The translations under genes and the position numbers were made by a program. Shown here in pieces: positions 24,631 through 32,989 of a stretch of 64,000 nt of DNA. The stretch spans positions 124,001 to 188,000 of the forward strand of contig NZ_JAHHZN010000004.1 in NCBI RefSeq assembly GCF_018760735.1, in the 5' to 3' direction. Below the pieces are notes generated by a model. The model ran no database searches, was not told the DNA's origin, and saw only the letters and a list, made by a program, of their open reading frames with translations. This DNA is from Hymenobacter piscis. Lineage in GTDB: Bacteria; Bacteroidota; Bacteroidia; Cytophagales; Hymenobacteraceae. Each line of letters opens with the position of its first letter. Position 1 is the stretch's first letter.

Positions 24631-26166
24631 TTAATGCTGGCGTGGGTCGAGGTCCCAGCTGTAGCCTACCTGCACGCCCACGCTCCAGGGGCGGCGCGCG
24701 GTGCGATTACCGAGGGTAAGCGAGTTAAGGAACAGCTGGCCCTGGGGCCGAATGGTGAGCCACTGTCCCGGGGCAACCTGGTAATTGGCAAACGCCCCAA
24801 CGGTCAGGGCTAGGTTCAGGCGCTGGAAGGTGGAGTCAGCGGTGCCCGGAATCCAGCGCCGCTGGCCGCAGTTGCAGACCGAGCCTTCAGTGGTGCGTGC
24901 GCCGGTAAGCAGGGCCAGTGTACCGCCGCCCAGCACCCCGTAGCGCCAGCGGTGGTTGCCCTGTAACGTGAACTGGGCTTGTACCGGGATGGTCACGAAG
25001 TTGTACACGTCGCGGAAGTCAATCTGCCGGGTCTGGTCCGTAGCGGTTTTCTTGAGCGTGTAGCGCATCGCGTTGGCATACTGCGCGAAACCCAGCCCCC
25101 CGGCCACCGTGAGTTGGCGCGACCAAGCGTAGGCGCCCATCAGCTGCCCGCTGCCACCTATGGCCGGCCGCTCCAGACCCTCGAGCTGAGTGGGCGACCC
25201 ACCCAGCAACCGGTACGTCAGGCCCGGGCCGCCGGTGAGCTGCACGCTCCAGTTGTGCAGGCGCAGCTCCTGCTGGGTCGGGCGCTTGGCGCGGGGGAGA
25301 CGCTGACGGTTCACCTCGGGTTCTTCGGTCAGGGCTGGGGGCGTGAGAAGCGGGCGCAAAGCCAGCGGCTCATTCGTGAACGAAGCGGCCGATTCGGGTT
25401 GAGCTGCCTGGTCGGTAGCCCGGTCCCGCCGGCTCAGCGGCCGACCTTCTACGCGGCTGCGTAGTCCGGGCCGGTCAGTGGTCCGGGAGTGAGCCTGCGT
25501 CCCGCCCCGGTCAGCTGCCGCCACCAAACCCAATCGGCGGGCAACCGCCGTGCGAGATTCCGCCGCGGTCCGGTTTCGACGGCTGGTGGTGCCTTCGGTG
25601 GCGGCATAGCGGGCCACGTCCGAAGCGTCGGAACCGGTGCGGAGGCGCGTCCGGCGGCGGTTGGGCAGCACGCCGAACCGGCCACTGGGTCGCTTGGCCG
25701 CCAGTGGGGCCAGTCGCCCCAGGCGGATGGTCGTCCGCTCGTTCGGGCCCGCGCCAGCGGCCAACGGGTCATCCCCGGCGCTGGTAGCCGCGGGCGGGTT
25801 GACACCCGTTGAATTAGCTGCGGCGGCCGTAGCCGGCGAGGTATTGGCCAGCTGCTCAGAAGCCGACGAGCCAGTCATCGACCCCGATTCAGAGTTGCGT
25901 TGGGTCGCCACCGAGCCGTCCGTTGGCGCGACCTGCTCCGCTGAAGAGCCGCCGAAAAGTGGCCGCCAATACGGAGTGGTTACCGTGATGCTGACCAGCA
26001 GCAGGGCCAGCAGCAGCACCGGCGCCAGCCGCCGCCAGCGGGGCGGCCGCGGGGGCGGCAGCTGCTGCTGAATGCCCGCCCACGCCGATTCGGGCGGCGG
26101 GCTCCCGTAATTTTCCAGCTTGCGGCGCAGGTCCTGGTAAAATGGATCAGAGTCTTGCTCAGTCAT
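24631..26166 (-). CDS. Anti-sigma-like membrane protein fused to a beta-barrel domain
   Basis: 511 residues from ATG 26166, whose start overlaps the sigma-factor stop by 8 bp (translational coupling). The N-terminus DPFYQDLRRKLENYGSPPPE is cytoplasmic and acidic, followed by one membrane helix (APVLLLALLLVSITVTTPYW, about 48-66). A long Thr/Ala/Ser/Arg-rich low-complexity region of over 200 residues follows. The last 170 residues (TGGPGLTYRLLGG, VAGGLGFAQYANAMRYTLKK, GVQVGYSWDLDP) look like a small outer-membrane beta-barrel or porin-type domain. Role as anti-sigma or scaffold is inferred from gene order. Confidence 0.75.
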   Translation of the reverse strand: MTEQDSDPFYQDLRRKLENYGSPPPESAWAGIQQQLPPPRPPRWRRLAPVLLLALLLVSITVTTPYWRPLFGGSSAEQVAPTDGSVATQRNSESGSMTGSSASEQLANTSPATAAAANSTGVNPPAATSAGDDPLAAGAGPNERTTIRLGRLAPLAAKRPSGRFGVLPNRRRTRLRTGSDASDVARYAATEGTTSRRNRTAAESRTAVARRLGLVAAADRGGTQAHSRTTDRPGLRSRVEGRPLSRRDRATDQAAQPESAASFTNEPLALRPLLTPPALTEEPEVNRQRLPRAKRPTQQELRLHNWSVQLTGGPGLTYRLLGGSPTQLEGLERPAIGGSGQLMGAYAWSRQLTVAGGLGFAQYANAMRYTLKKTATDQTRQIDFRDVYNFVTIPVQAQFTLQGNHRWRYGVLGGGTLALLTGARTTEGSVCNCGQRRWIPGTADSTFQRLNLALTVGAFANYQVAPGQWLTIRPQGQLFLNSLTLGNRTARRPWSVGVQVGYSWDLDPRQH

Positions 26167-26713
26167 GACAATGGGAGATGTGGGCCTGCTGGTGCAGGCG
26201 TTCTTCGAGCAGGCGGCGGGCCCGGGAGAGTTGCGATTTGCTGGTGCCTTCCGAAATGCCCAGCAGCTCCCCGATTTCGGCGTGCGAGTAGCCCTCAATG
26301 GCGTAGAGGTTGAGCACGGTCCGGTAGCCCGGGGGCAGGGCGTTGATCTGGCGAATCAGGTCCTCGGCCGAAAGCTGGTCGAAGGGCGTGCCGCCGGGGG
26401 CGGGTACGTCGTGGGCTTCGTCGGCGTCGAGGTGGGAGCCGCGCTGCTGGTGCTGGTGCCAGAGGTTGAGGGAGGTGGTCACGGCAATGCGCCGGGCCCA
26501 GGCCTCAAACGGCCCCTGGTTGCGGAACTGGTCGAGGCGGGTAAAAATCTTGACGAAGGTGAGCTGCAGGGCATCCTCGGCTTCCTCCCGGGAAGGGCAG
26601 TAGCGCAGGCACACGCCCATTAGGTGGTAGCCCAGCCGCTCGTACAGGCCCCGTTGGGCCGCCGGCCGGCCACGCCGGCAGCCCGCTAGCAGGGTATCAA
26701 GTGATTCGGCCAT
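26159..26713 (-). CDS. ECF RNA polymerase sigma factor
   Basis: 184 residues from ATG 26713. The sigma-2 region spans about residues 20-90 (LGYHLMGVCLRYCPSREEAE, DALQLTFVKIFTRLDQFRNQ, FEAWARRIAVTTSLN) and sigma-4 about residues 115-170 (INALPPGYRTVLNLYAIEGY, SHAEIGELLGISEGTSKSQL). It is typical of Bacteroidota extracytoplasmic-function factors. The following gene overlaps it by 8 bp and is its likely membrane partner; a lipoprotein gene follows. Target promoters are unknown. Confidence 0.93.
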   Translation of the reverse strand: MAESLDTLLAGCRRGRPAAQRGLYERLGYHLMGVCLRYCPSREEAEDALQLTFVKIFTRLDQFRNQGPFEAWARRIAVTTSLNLWHQHQQRGSHLDADEAHDVPAPGGTPFDQLSAEDLIRQINALPPGYRTVLNLYAIEGYSHAEIGELLGISEGTSKSQLSRARRLLEERLHQQAHISHCHD

Positions 26714-26931
26714 AGGCGGGGAAGAATAAGCAAGTAGACATGTCGTACGCTAGCGTTCTGCCCCCATGACCGACCCGGGTAGCGCCGGGGTTGCGTGGAG
26801 GAAAGAAATATTTTCATTGTCCGATAAAGCCCCGCAACATACGACACGCTACCGCCCGAAACCGTAGTTTCGCCTTCTCGTCGTGCGCCGTTGGCCGGCG
26901 GGCTTATCTGCTTCTATTTTCCCGCTCCGCT

Positions 26932-27735
26932 ATGCAGCTGCCCCTCTACCAGATTGATGCCTTTTCCGACCGGCCCTTTGCCGGCAACCCCGCCGCCGTG
27001 TGCCCGCTCCGCGAGTGGCTGCCGGCCGAAATCATGCAGGCCATAGCCGCCGAAAACAACCTCGCCGAAACGGCCTTCTTCGTGCCCAAAGCCGGCAGTG
27101 AGGGCGAGTATGAGCTGCGCTGGTTTACGCCGGCCGTGGAAGTGGAGCTCTGCGGCCACGCTACCCTGGCTTCGGCCCACGTGCTGTACCGCCACCTGGG
27201 GTTCACGGGCCCGGAAATCGTGTTTCACTCGAAAAGCGGCCCGCTGCGCGTCAGCCAGGCCGAAGGCGGCCTGCTCACCCTCGACTTCCCGGCCCGGCCC
27301 CCGCACCCCATTACCGCGCACCCCGACGGCCTGCTCGACGGCCTGCGCGCCACCCCGCTGCAGCTGCTGGCCGGCCCCGACCTGGTGTGCGTCTTCGCCA
27401 CCGAGGCTGAAGTGCGCGCCCTGCAGCCCAACCAGAACCGCCTGGCCGAAATAGCCTACCGGGGCATTATCGCCACCGCCCCCGGCTCCGACGGGGTGGA
27501 CTTCGTGTCGCGCTTTTTCGGGCCCCGGGTGGGCGTGCCCGAAGACCCGGTGACGGGCTCGGCCCACACCACGCTGGTGCCCTACTGGGCCGACCGGCTG
27601 GGCAAGCTGCACCTGCACGCCCGCCAGGTATCGGCCCGCAGCGGCGACCTGTGGTGCGAGCTGCGCGCCGACCGGGTGCTGATGAGCGGCCACGCCGTCA
27701 CATATCTGCGGGGCGAGATAGAAGTGCCGGCGTAG
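26932..27735 (+). CDS. PhzF-family isomerase/epimerase-like protein
   Basis: 267 residues from ATG 26932; an earlier in-frame ATG would add an Arg-rich segment without family features. QIDAFSDRPFAGNPAAVCPL is the canonical PhzF N-terminus, with the catalytic Glu in NNLAETAFFVP and the second half-site in EVELCGHATLASAHVLY. The symmetrical second domain contains GVPEDPVTGSAHTTLVPYWA. Members isomerise small molecules (PhzF in phenazine synthesis), but most are of unknown substrate. No phenazine genes are near. It is divergent from the sigma-factor operon. Confidence 0.93.
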   Translation: MQLPLYQIDAFSDRPFAGNPAAVCPLREWLPAEIMQAIAAENNLAETAFFVPKAGSEGEYELRWFTPAVEVELCGHATLASAHVLYRHLGFTGPEIVFHSKSGPLRVSQAEGGLLTLDFPARPPHPITAHPDGLLDGLRATPLQLLAGPDLVCVFATEAEVRALQPNQNRLAEIAYRGIIATAPGSDGVDFVSRFFGPRVGVPEDPVTGSAHTTLVPYWADRLGKLHLHARQVSARSGDLWCELRADRVLMSGHAVTYLRGEIEVPA

Positions 27736-27914
27736 TGGATGCCGGAATCCGCAAAGTGCTAATGATAAGTGGATTACAGCAGAATGTGGCCACTCAGGGC
27801 GCTTCTCATGATAAGCTAGTGCTGAAGGCCTATTGGAGCGAACACACGCTGCGTGAGGCCGCGGCTTGCTGAACGGCCAGCCATTTATATACCCTCAACG
27901 TATCCGAGCAACCT

Positions 27915-28991
27915 ATGCCTTTCCGCCGATTCTCCGCCTCCGTTCTGAGCCTAATGCTACTGGCAGCAGGCCCCCTGCAAGCCCAGCAAACCGATACTCC
28001 CGCGCAGCTGGTGAAGCAGGGCGTGGCCCTCTACGACCAGGGCAAATACGACGAAGCCGTGCTCCGCTACAAGCAGGCCCTCCGGCAGGATCCGGGTAAC
28101 CACACCGCCCGCTACGAGCTGGCTATGACCTACAACGCCCTGGGCCAGAACGAGGAAGCCGTGGCCCTGTGCCGCAAGCTGGCCAAGGACGACCCCGAGC
28201 CCGGCCCCAGCCTCTACGACACCTGGGGCAACGCTCTCGACGGTCTGCACAAGCCCAAGGACGCCGTGAAGGTGTACCAGCAGGGCCTGCGCTTTTACCC
28301 CAACGAAGGCTCGCTCTACTACAACCTGGGCGTGACGCAGGCCGTGAGTCTGGGGCAACTGGAGGAGTCGATGGCCAGCATGCAGCAGGCCGTGCGCTGC
28401 CGGCCCACCCACGTCAATTCGGTTAATACGCTGATGCAGCTCACCCTCAAGCAGGGCAACCGCGTGCCGGCCCTGCTCGAAATGCTGCGCCAGCTCCAGC
28501 TGGAGCCCACCGGCGAACGGGCCGCCGTCACCCTGAAAGGCTTAGACCAGCTGGTGGGGCGGGGCGTGGAAAAGACCGGCGAGCAGGCCGTCACCATCAA
28601 CGTATCTAGGGAGTCTTTGAAGAACAGCGGCCGGAAGAACCAGCCCGATAATTTCGGTCACGCCGACATGCTGCTGAGCATGAGCGGCGCCCTCGACTAC
28701 AGCGAGGAAAATAAGGATAAAACGCCCACCGAGCAGCTCATCCGCAAGCTCGAATCCCTGATTAGCGTGCTCGAGGAGCAGCACCCGGCCACGCAGCCGG
28801 GCTTTGCCTGGCAGTACTTCGTGCCCTATTTCGTGGAGCTGAAAAAGCAGGGCTACCTGCCCGCGCTGGCTTACTCGGTGCAGGCTTCGCGGGCCGCTGC
28901 CACGCCCGAGGTGCAGCAGTGGCTGGCGGCCCACACGGCCACCCTGGAAGAATACCAGCACTGGTCGGAAGCCTACAGCTGGCCCAAATAG
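27915..28991 (+). CDS. Secreted tetratricopeptide-repeat protein
   Basis: 358 residues from ATG 27915. A signal peptide (LSLMLLAAGPLQAQ, cleavage near residue 24) is followed by TPR units: AQLVKQGVALYDQGKYDEAV, LRQDPGNHTARYELAMTYNA, a third beginning YDTWGNALDGLHKPKDAVKV and a fourth at EGSLYYNLGVTQAVSLGQLE. The C-terminal 180 residues have no repeats and no recognised domain. It is probably periplasmic and mediates protein contacts. A KTSC gene is convergent and only 9 bp away. Confidence 0.87.
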   Translation: MPFRRFSASVLSLMLLAAGPLQAQQTDTPAQLVKQGVALYDQGKYDEAVLRYKQALRQDPGNHTARYELAMTYNALGQNEEAVALCRKLAKDDPEPGPSLYDTWGNALDGLHKPKDAVKVYQQGLRFYPNEGSLYYNLGVTQAVSLGQLEESMASMQQAVRCRPTHVNSVNTLMQLTLKQGNRVPALLEMLRQLQLEPTGERAAVTLKGLDQLVGRGVEKTGEQAVTINVSRESLKNSGRKNQPDNFGHADMLLSMSGALDYSEENKDKTPTEQLIRKLESLISVLEEQHPATQPGFAWQYFVPYFVELKKQGYLPALAYSVQASRAAATPEVQQWLAAHTATLEEYQHWSEAYSWPK

Positions 28992-28999
28992 GGGCCGGG

Positions 29000-29218
29000 C
29001 TACCCCCGCAGCTGCTCGCGCCCGAAGCCGCCGCGCTCCACCACCTGCTCCACGAACAGGGCCTTGCCCGGCACCCGCAGCAGCGCCTGATGCAGCTCCG
29101 CCGGCACGCCAGTGTAGCGCACCAGCCCGCCGTGGCGATACTCAATTTCCAGGGTTTGCGTAGCCGGGTCATAGCCCACGGCTTTCAGGGAAGTGGAACG
29201 GATAGGGCGGCGGAGCAT
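29000..29218 (-). CDS. KTSC-domain protein
   Basis: 72 residues from ATG 29218. STSLKAVGYDPATQTLEIEY and VRYTGVPAELHQALL fit the KTSC domain (named after lysyl-tRNA synthetase C-terminal-like segments), with the usual K(A/F)VEQ-like stretch ALFVEQVV. The domain is thought to bind RNA or support phage and stress functions, but its role is not established. It converges on the TPR gene. Confidence 0.82.
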   Translation of the reverse strand: MLRRPIRSTSLKAVGYDPATQTLEIEYRHGGLVRYTGVPAELHQALLRVPGKALFVEQVVERGGFGREQLRG

Positions 29219-29248
29219 AGTAGAAAAGTGCTGTCGGCAGACAGGTTG

Positions 29249-29692
29249 CTATAATATTTGTTTTACCAAGTATATATCGAACTCATCGTTATAAAGCACA
29301 CGACGTTTCTTTATAATCAAGGTATCGGCATCCAAGCGCGTAGCAGAGTGACGGAATAATTGACCATACGTAAGAGTGTCGGCAAGTGGCCTACGGCGCC
29401 CGTTGACGCGATGCCATCTGTTGCTGGTTTCATGCACTGTACGGATAGAGGAAAGAAGTATGCGTTGTTTACGCATCTCATAATACCCAGAATCATGCAC
29501 CGAATAGCCAGCATGCGTCCATTCATCATAGGTGTAAATATTTGGCCCGAGTAATACGAGTGACGTATAGATTTCTCGTCCTACCCCTCCCTTGTATGAA
29601 ATAGGATAAGCTGCACGAATTACGGGTGTTGGCCATGCACAAAAGGCGATGGTCAGGATGGTGCTAATAATGTTGAGGAAGAAAAACTGCAT
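29249..29692 (-). CDS. AT-rich orphan protein, secreted or membrane-anchored
   Basis: 147 residues from ATG 29692. The first 25 residues (MQFFFLNIISTILTIAFCAW) form a signal peptide or anchor. The rest is rich in Tyr, Arg and Ile (GREIYTSLVLLGPNIYTYDE, RRVLYNDEFDIYLVKQIL). No family is recognised. Codon use is plainly different from its neighbours, with many A/T third positions (ATA, TTA, AGA, CGT), while genes on both sides use G/C-ending codons. This suggests recent acquisition or weak selection. A real gene is likely because the frame is open despite many TA-rich codons. Confidence 0.6.
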   Translation of the reverse strand: MQFFFLNIISTILTIAFCAWPTPVIRAAYPISYKGGVGREIYTSLVLLGPNIYTYDEWTHAGYSVHDSGYYEMRKQRILLSSIRTVHETSNRWHRVNGRRRPLADTLTYGQLFRHSATRLDADTLIIKKRRVLYNDEFDIYLVKQIL

Positions 29693-29723
29693 TTCTCTAA
29701 AAATCCAAGGCTCATAAAATTTC

Positions 29724-30362
29724 CTACGCCGCCGGTTTCTTCCTGGGCGCGGCCACCTTCTTGCCGGCCACGGGGGCGGCGAGCTTGCCGGGGTTGTCGG
29801 CCAGGAACTTGCCCCAGCTTTTGCCGCCGGCTTTCACGTTGTTGCCCTTCTGGTAGTGGTGGCAGAGGGCCACGCCTAGGGCATCAGTAGCATCGAGGAA
29901 CTTGCTGGCCTCCTCGATGGGGGGCAGCGTGAGCGTCTGGCGCAGCATGTGGGCCACCTGCTCCTTGGTGGCGTTGCCCGAGCCGGTAACCGACTGCTTG
30001 ACCTTGGTGGGGGCGTACTCCACGTACGGAATCTGGCGGGAGAGGCAGGCGGCAATGGCCACGCCCTGGGCCCGGCCCAGCTTGAGCATGCTCTGCACGT
30101 TCACCCCGAAAAACGGGGCTTCAATGGCCAGCTCATCGGGCAGGTACTCGTCAATCAGCTCCAGCATCCGCTCGAAAATCCGCTTGAGCTTGAGGGCGTG
30201 GTTGTTGCCGATTTTCTTCATGTCGATGACGTCGTAGCAGAGCACGGTCACCTTCTGGCCCCGCACCTCAATCACGGCGTAGCCCATCACCGACGTGCCG
30301 GGGTCGACGCCCATAATCACTTTGGGCAGCAGTTCGGAAGAGGAGGCGAGGGGAAGAATCAT
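29724..30362 (-). CDS. ruvC: Crossover junction endodeoxyribonuclease RuvC
   Basis: 212 residues from ATG 30362; an internal ATG at codon 17 just before GVDPGTS is an alternative. RuvC resolves Holliday junctions made by RuvAB. The acidic catalytic residues are Asp20 (MGVDPGTSVMGYA), Glu81 (LAIEAPFFGVNVQS), Asp157 and Asp160 (LDATDALGVALCHH). The C-terminus is extended by about 25 residues of Lys/Pro/Ala-rich tail (KKVAAPRKKPAA) not present in E. coli RuvC. ruvA and ruvB are not adjacent. Confidence 0.96.
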   Translation of the reverse strand: MILPLASSSELLPKVIMGVDPGTSVMGYAVIEVRGQKVTVLCYDVIDMKKIGNNHALKLKRIFERMLELIDEYLPDELAIEAPFFGVNVQSMLKLGRAQGVAIAACLSRQIPYVEYAPTKVKQSVTGSGNATKEQVAHMLRQTLTLPPIEEASKFLDATDALGVALCHHYQKGNNVKAGGKSWGKFLADNPGKLAAPVAGKKVAAPRKKPAA

Positions 30363-30476
30363 TTTTTAAAGCTGGTAGCGGGAAGCTAGTAGCTGTTGGC
30401 TTTTGGTGGGCGGCCAGTAGAATATCAGGCGTGCTGAATAAAGAATACGAGTCCGTATCCGGAGCCGGCAGCATTC

Positions 30477-30484
30477 CAAAGCTA
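30477..30484 (-). promoter_or_regulatory. Candidate -7 element TAGCTTTG of ruvC
   Basis: An exact TAnnTTTG match on the minus strand about 115 bp before the ruvC ATG. The spacer also contains GCTAGTAGCTGTTGGCTTTT, a relative of the AGCT-type units at 56315-56438. Confidence 0.4.
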
Positions 30485-30508
30485 GTGTTTTACTTGTTAG
30501 CTTCGCCT

Positions 30509-30530
30509 GAAAAAAGGCGGACAGTCCGCC
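30509..30530 (-). terminator. Terminator-like hairpin in a divergent spacer
   Basis: On the minus strand GGCGG ACTGT CCGCC is followed by six T. It lies upstream of the candidate ruvC promoter and behind the start of the plus-strand membrane protein gene, so it would stop antisense transcripts from that direction. Stem is short; function uncertain. Confidence 0.4.
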
Positions 30531-30552
30531 GCAAATAGCCATCAACGCCCGC

Positions 30553-31617
30553 ATGCTGCCACCCCAAAGCTACGCCCAAACTCCTGAACCTGCCTCAGCT
30601 TCGGCCCGGCGCGGGGGCTGGGTGGTAGCGGGCAAGCTGGCCATCACCCTGCTCACGCTGGGCCTGCTCTGGCACTCGGTGGTGGCCGATGCCGCCACGG
30701 CCGCCGCCTGGCGGGGGCTGCTGGCGCGCAGCCTGGGCGGGCAGGGGCGGGGCCCGGTGCTGGCGGCCCTGCTGCTGATGCCCCTCAACTGGGGGCTGGA
30801 GGCCTGGAAGTGGTGGCGGCTGGCCCGGCACCTGGAGCCCGTCTCGTTCCGGCGCAGCTTCCGGGCGGTGCTGGTGGGCCTCACCCTGGGCTTCGTGACC
30901 CCCAACCGGGTGGGCGACTACGCCGGCCGCATCATGGAGCTTAAAAGTCGGCGGCTCGATGCGCTGGGGGCCGTGTTCCTGGGGCGCTACTGCCAGCTGG
31001 TGGCCACGGTGGCGGCCGGCACGGTGGGGCTGCTCTACTTCCTGGTACGCTTCTACCTGCCCGGCTACCCGGCCGCCCAGCTCGGGCTGCTGGTGCTCAC
31101 GGTGCTCATCAACCTGCTGGTGCTGCTGCCCCTCTACCACTCCGAGCTGCTGGTGGCGGCGGTGCGGGCCGTGAAGCCGCTGCGCCGGTTTACGCCCTAC
31201 CTGGCCGTGATGCCCACCTACCCGGCCCGCCTGCTAACGGATGTGCTGCTGATTTCGGGCCTGCGCTACCTGGTTTTCGGGGCCCAGTTCGGGTTGCTGC
31301 TGCTGGCCTACGGGGTGCGCGCCCCGCTGGGGCCGGCGGCGGCGGCCGTAGCGGGTACCTTCCTGCTCAAGTCGCTGGTGCCTTCGCTCAACGCCCTGGC
31401 CGACGTGGGCGTGCGGGAGTTGTCGGCCACCCACCTGTTCGGGCTGCTGGGCCAGCCGGTGCTGCCGGTGCTCAGCGCCAGCCTGAGCTTGTGGGTGCTC
31501 AATATTGCCGTGCCCAGCGCCCTGGGGCTGGTATTTGTGCTCCGCCTGAAAGTGCTGCGGAAGAAGAAAAGTAGCCGCCCGGCCCCGGCCGAAAATCCGC
31601 AACTCCCGGCCGCATGA
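30553..31617 (+). CDS. Lysylphosphatidylglycerol synthase/flippase-like integral membrane protein
   Basis: 354 residues from ATG 30553. At least seven hydrophobic helices are visible. Family marks of the UPF0104/LPG-flippase group are LLLMPLNWGLEAWKWWRLAR, LTLGFVTPNRVGDYAGRIM (a conserved P-x-RxGE-like motif) and LVPSLNALADVGVRELSATH. Such proteins lack the lysyl-transferase domain here, so lipid flipping or lipid-linked sugar transport is more likely than aminoacylation. Its last 4 bp overlap the start of a GT2 gene (ATGA), which suggests work on the same lipid-linked glycan. Confidence 0.85.
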   Translation: MLPPQSYAQTPEPASASARRGGWVVAGKLAITLLTLGLLWHSVVADAATAAAWRGLLARSLGGQGRGPVLAALLLMPLNWGLEAWKWWRLARHLEPVSFRRSFRAVLVGLTLGFVTPNRVGDYAGRIMELKSRRLDALGAVFLGRYCQLVATVAAGTVGLLYFLVRFYLPGYPAAQLGLLVLTVLINLLVLLPLYHSELLVAAVRAVKPLRRFTPYLAVMPTYPARLLTDVLLISGLRYLVFGAQFGLLLLAYGVRAPLGPAAAAVAGTFLLKSLVPSLNALADVGVRELSATHLFGLLGQPVLPVLSASLSLWVLNIAVPSALGLVFVLRLKVLRKKKSSRPAPAENPQLPAA

Positions 31618-32807
31618 GCAGCGCCTGGGGATTGTTGCTGCTGGCCTTCACGGCCCTCTACGCCGCCCAAATGGGGCGCTACCGCCGCGCCTGGCAGCGG
31701 CTGCCGGCGCCCACGCTACCGGCTGATGTGCCGCCCGCGCCGCCTGCCCGCGCTGCCGTGGCCGCGGAATCCGCCGCCCCGCGCTTCTCGGTGCTGGTGG
31801 CCGCCCGCAACGAGGCCGCCAACCTGCCCCACCTGCTCCGCGACCTGGCCCGGCAGACCCTGCCCGCCGCCGAGTTCGAGGTCCTCATCACCGACGACCA
31901 CTCCACCGACGATACGCTGGCCCTGCTCACCGCCGCCACTAAAAACAGCCCCTTTCCCTTGCGGGTCATCAATCTGGCCGATGGGACGGAAGCCGGCACC
32001 GGCAAGAAAGCGGCGTTGCAGGCAGCCCTGGGCCGGGCCCGGGCGGAGTGGATCATCTGCACTGATGCCGACTGCCGCGTGGGGCCCGACTGGCTCCGCA
32101 GCTACGCCGCCTTGCTAACTCAGGAAGGCCCGGCGGTACGCTTCGTGAGCGGGCCGGTGCTGCTGACGGGGCCGGATACGGTGCTCCAGACCTTGTCGGG
32201 GCTGGAGTTTGCCGGGCTGGTGGGCACGGGCGGGGCGGGCATCGGGGCCGGCACGCCCACCATGTGCAACGGGGCCAACCTGGCCTACCACCGCGCCGCC
32301 TTCGCGGCCGTGGCCGGCTACGCGGGCAACGACCACCTGGCCAGCGGCGACGATGAATTCCTGCTTCACAAGCTCCACGCCGCGTTTCCGGGCAGCATTC
32401 GGTTCCTGAAGCACCCGGCGGCGCTGGTACGTACGGCGGGCCCCGCCACGCTGGCGGCCCTGCTGCGGCAGCGGGTGCGCTGGGCCAGCAAGTGGCGGCA
32501 CTACCGGCACCCGGCCTCCCAGCGGCTGGCCGTGCTGGTGCTGCTGGCCAACGTGGCCCCGGCCGTCGGCCTGCTCGCCGCGCCCTGGCAGTCGGCCCTG
32601 CTGCCCTGGGCGGTAGCCGCCACCGGGCTCAAGCTGGGTGCCGATGCGTGGTTTCTGGCCCCGGTGCTACGGTTTCTGGGCCGCTCCCGCTGGCTGAAGT
32701 GGGTGCCGGTGCTCCAGCTGGCCTACGCGCCCTACGCCCTGCTGGTGGGCCTGGCCGGCCTGCGCGGCGGCTACGAGTGGAAGGGCCGGCGGGTAGGAGG
32801 GAAGTAA
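31614..32807 (+). CDS. Membrane-bound family 2 glycosyltransferase
   Basis: 397 residues from ATG 31614, overlapping the upstream gene by ATGA. One N-terminal helix anchors a GT-A domain: FSVLVAARNEAANLPHLLRD, VLITDDHSTDDTLALL (first Asp motif), EWIICTDADCRVGPDWLRSY (DxD motif) and MCNGANLAYHRAAF. LLRQRVRWASKWRHYRHP is the QxxRW-like motif of processive or membrane GT2 enzymes. Three C-terminal helices end in GGYEWKGRRVGGK. The gene at 42993 has the same architecture and ends in FEWKGRRYR, so the two are paralogues. The nucleotide sugar is unknown. Confidence 0.9.
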   Translation: MSSAWGLLLLAFTALYAAQMGRYRRAWQRLPAPTLPADVPPAPPARAAVAAESAAPRFSVLVAARNEAANLPHLLRDLARQTLPAAEFEVLITDDHSTDDTLALLTAATKNSPFPLRVINLADGTEAGTGKKAALQAALGRARAEWIICTDADCRVGPDWLRSYAALLTQEGPAVRFVSGPVLLTGPDTVLQTLSGLEFAGLVGTGGAGIGAGTPTMCNGANLAYHRAAFAAVAGYAGNDHLASGDDEFLLHKLHAAFPGSIRFLKHPAALVRTAGPATLAALLRQRVRWASKWRHYRHPASQRLAVLVLLANVAPAVGLLAAPWQSALLPWAVAATGLKLGADAWFLAPVLRFLGRSRWLKWVPVLQLAYAPYALLVGLAGLRGGYEWKGRRVGGK

Positions 32808-32817
32808 GTAACGGTGG

Positions 32818-32907
32818 CGGTGGCGGTGGCACGGACTTCAGTCCGTAGCCCGCTGGGCAGTATAGTTTCAATCGGGCTACGGACTGAAGTCCGTGCCACC
32901 GCCACCG
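32818..32907. repeat. Hairpin with 35-bp perfect arms and GGTGGC units
   Basis: The left arm CGGTGGCGGTGGCACGGACT... to TAGCCCG (32818-32852) is repeated exactly inverted at 32873-32907. Each arm contains its own small hairpin, ACGGACT-TC-AGTCCGT. The left side carries one extra GGTGGC unit. It lies 10 bp after the GT2 stop and before a cytochrome c gene on the same strand. Confidence 0.85.
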
Positions 32908-32989
32908 ACGACCATACAAACCCCAAAAACCCCTTGCGTTTACCGCGTTTGGGGGCGTACTTCATAGGATACTTATAAACCCTTATCCA

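Noticed and set aside
26932-27735. Phenazine biosynthesis locus
   Set aside because: PhzF-like proteins are widespread and no other phz gene is present.
30363-30552. Small gene between ruvC and the flippase-like gene
   Set aside because: No frame with protein-like composition; the region holds AGCT-type units, a promoter candidate and a hairpin.
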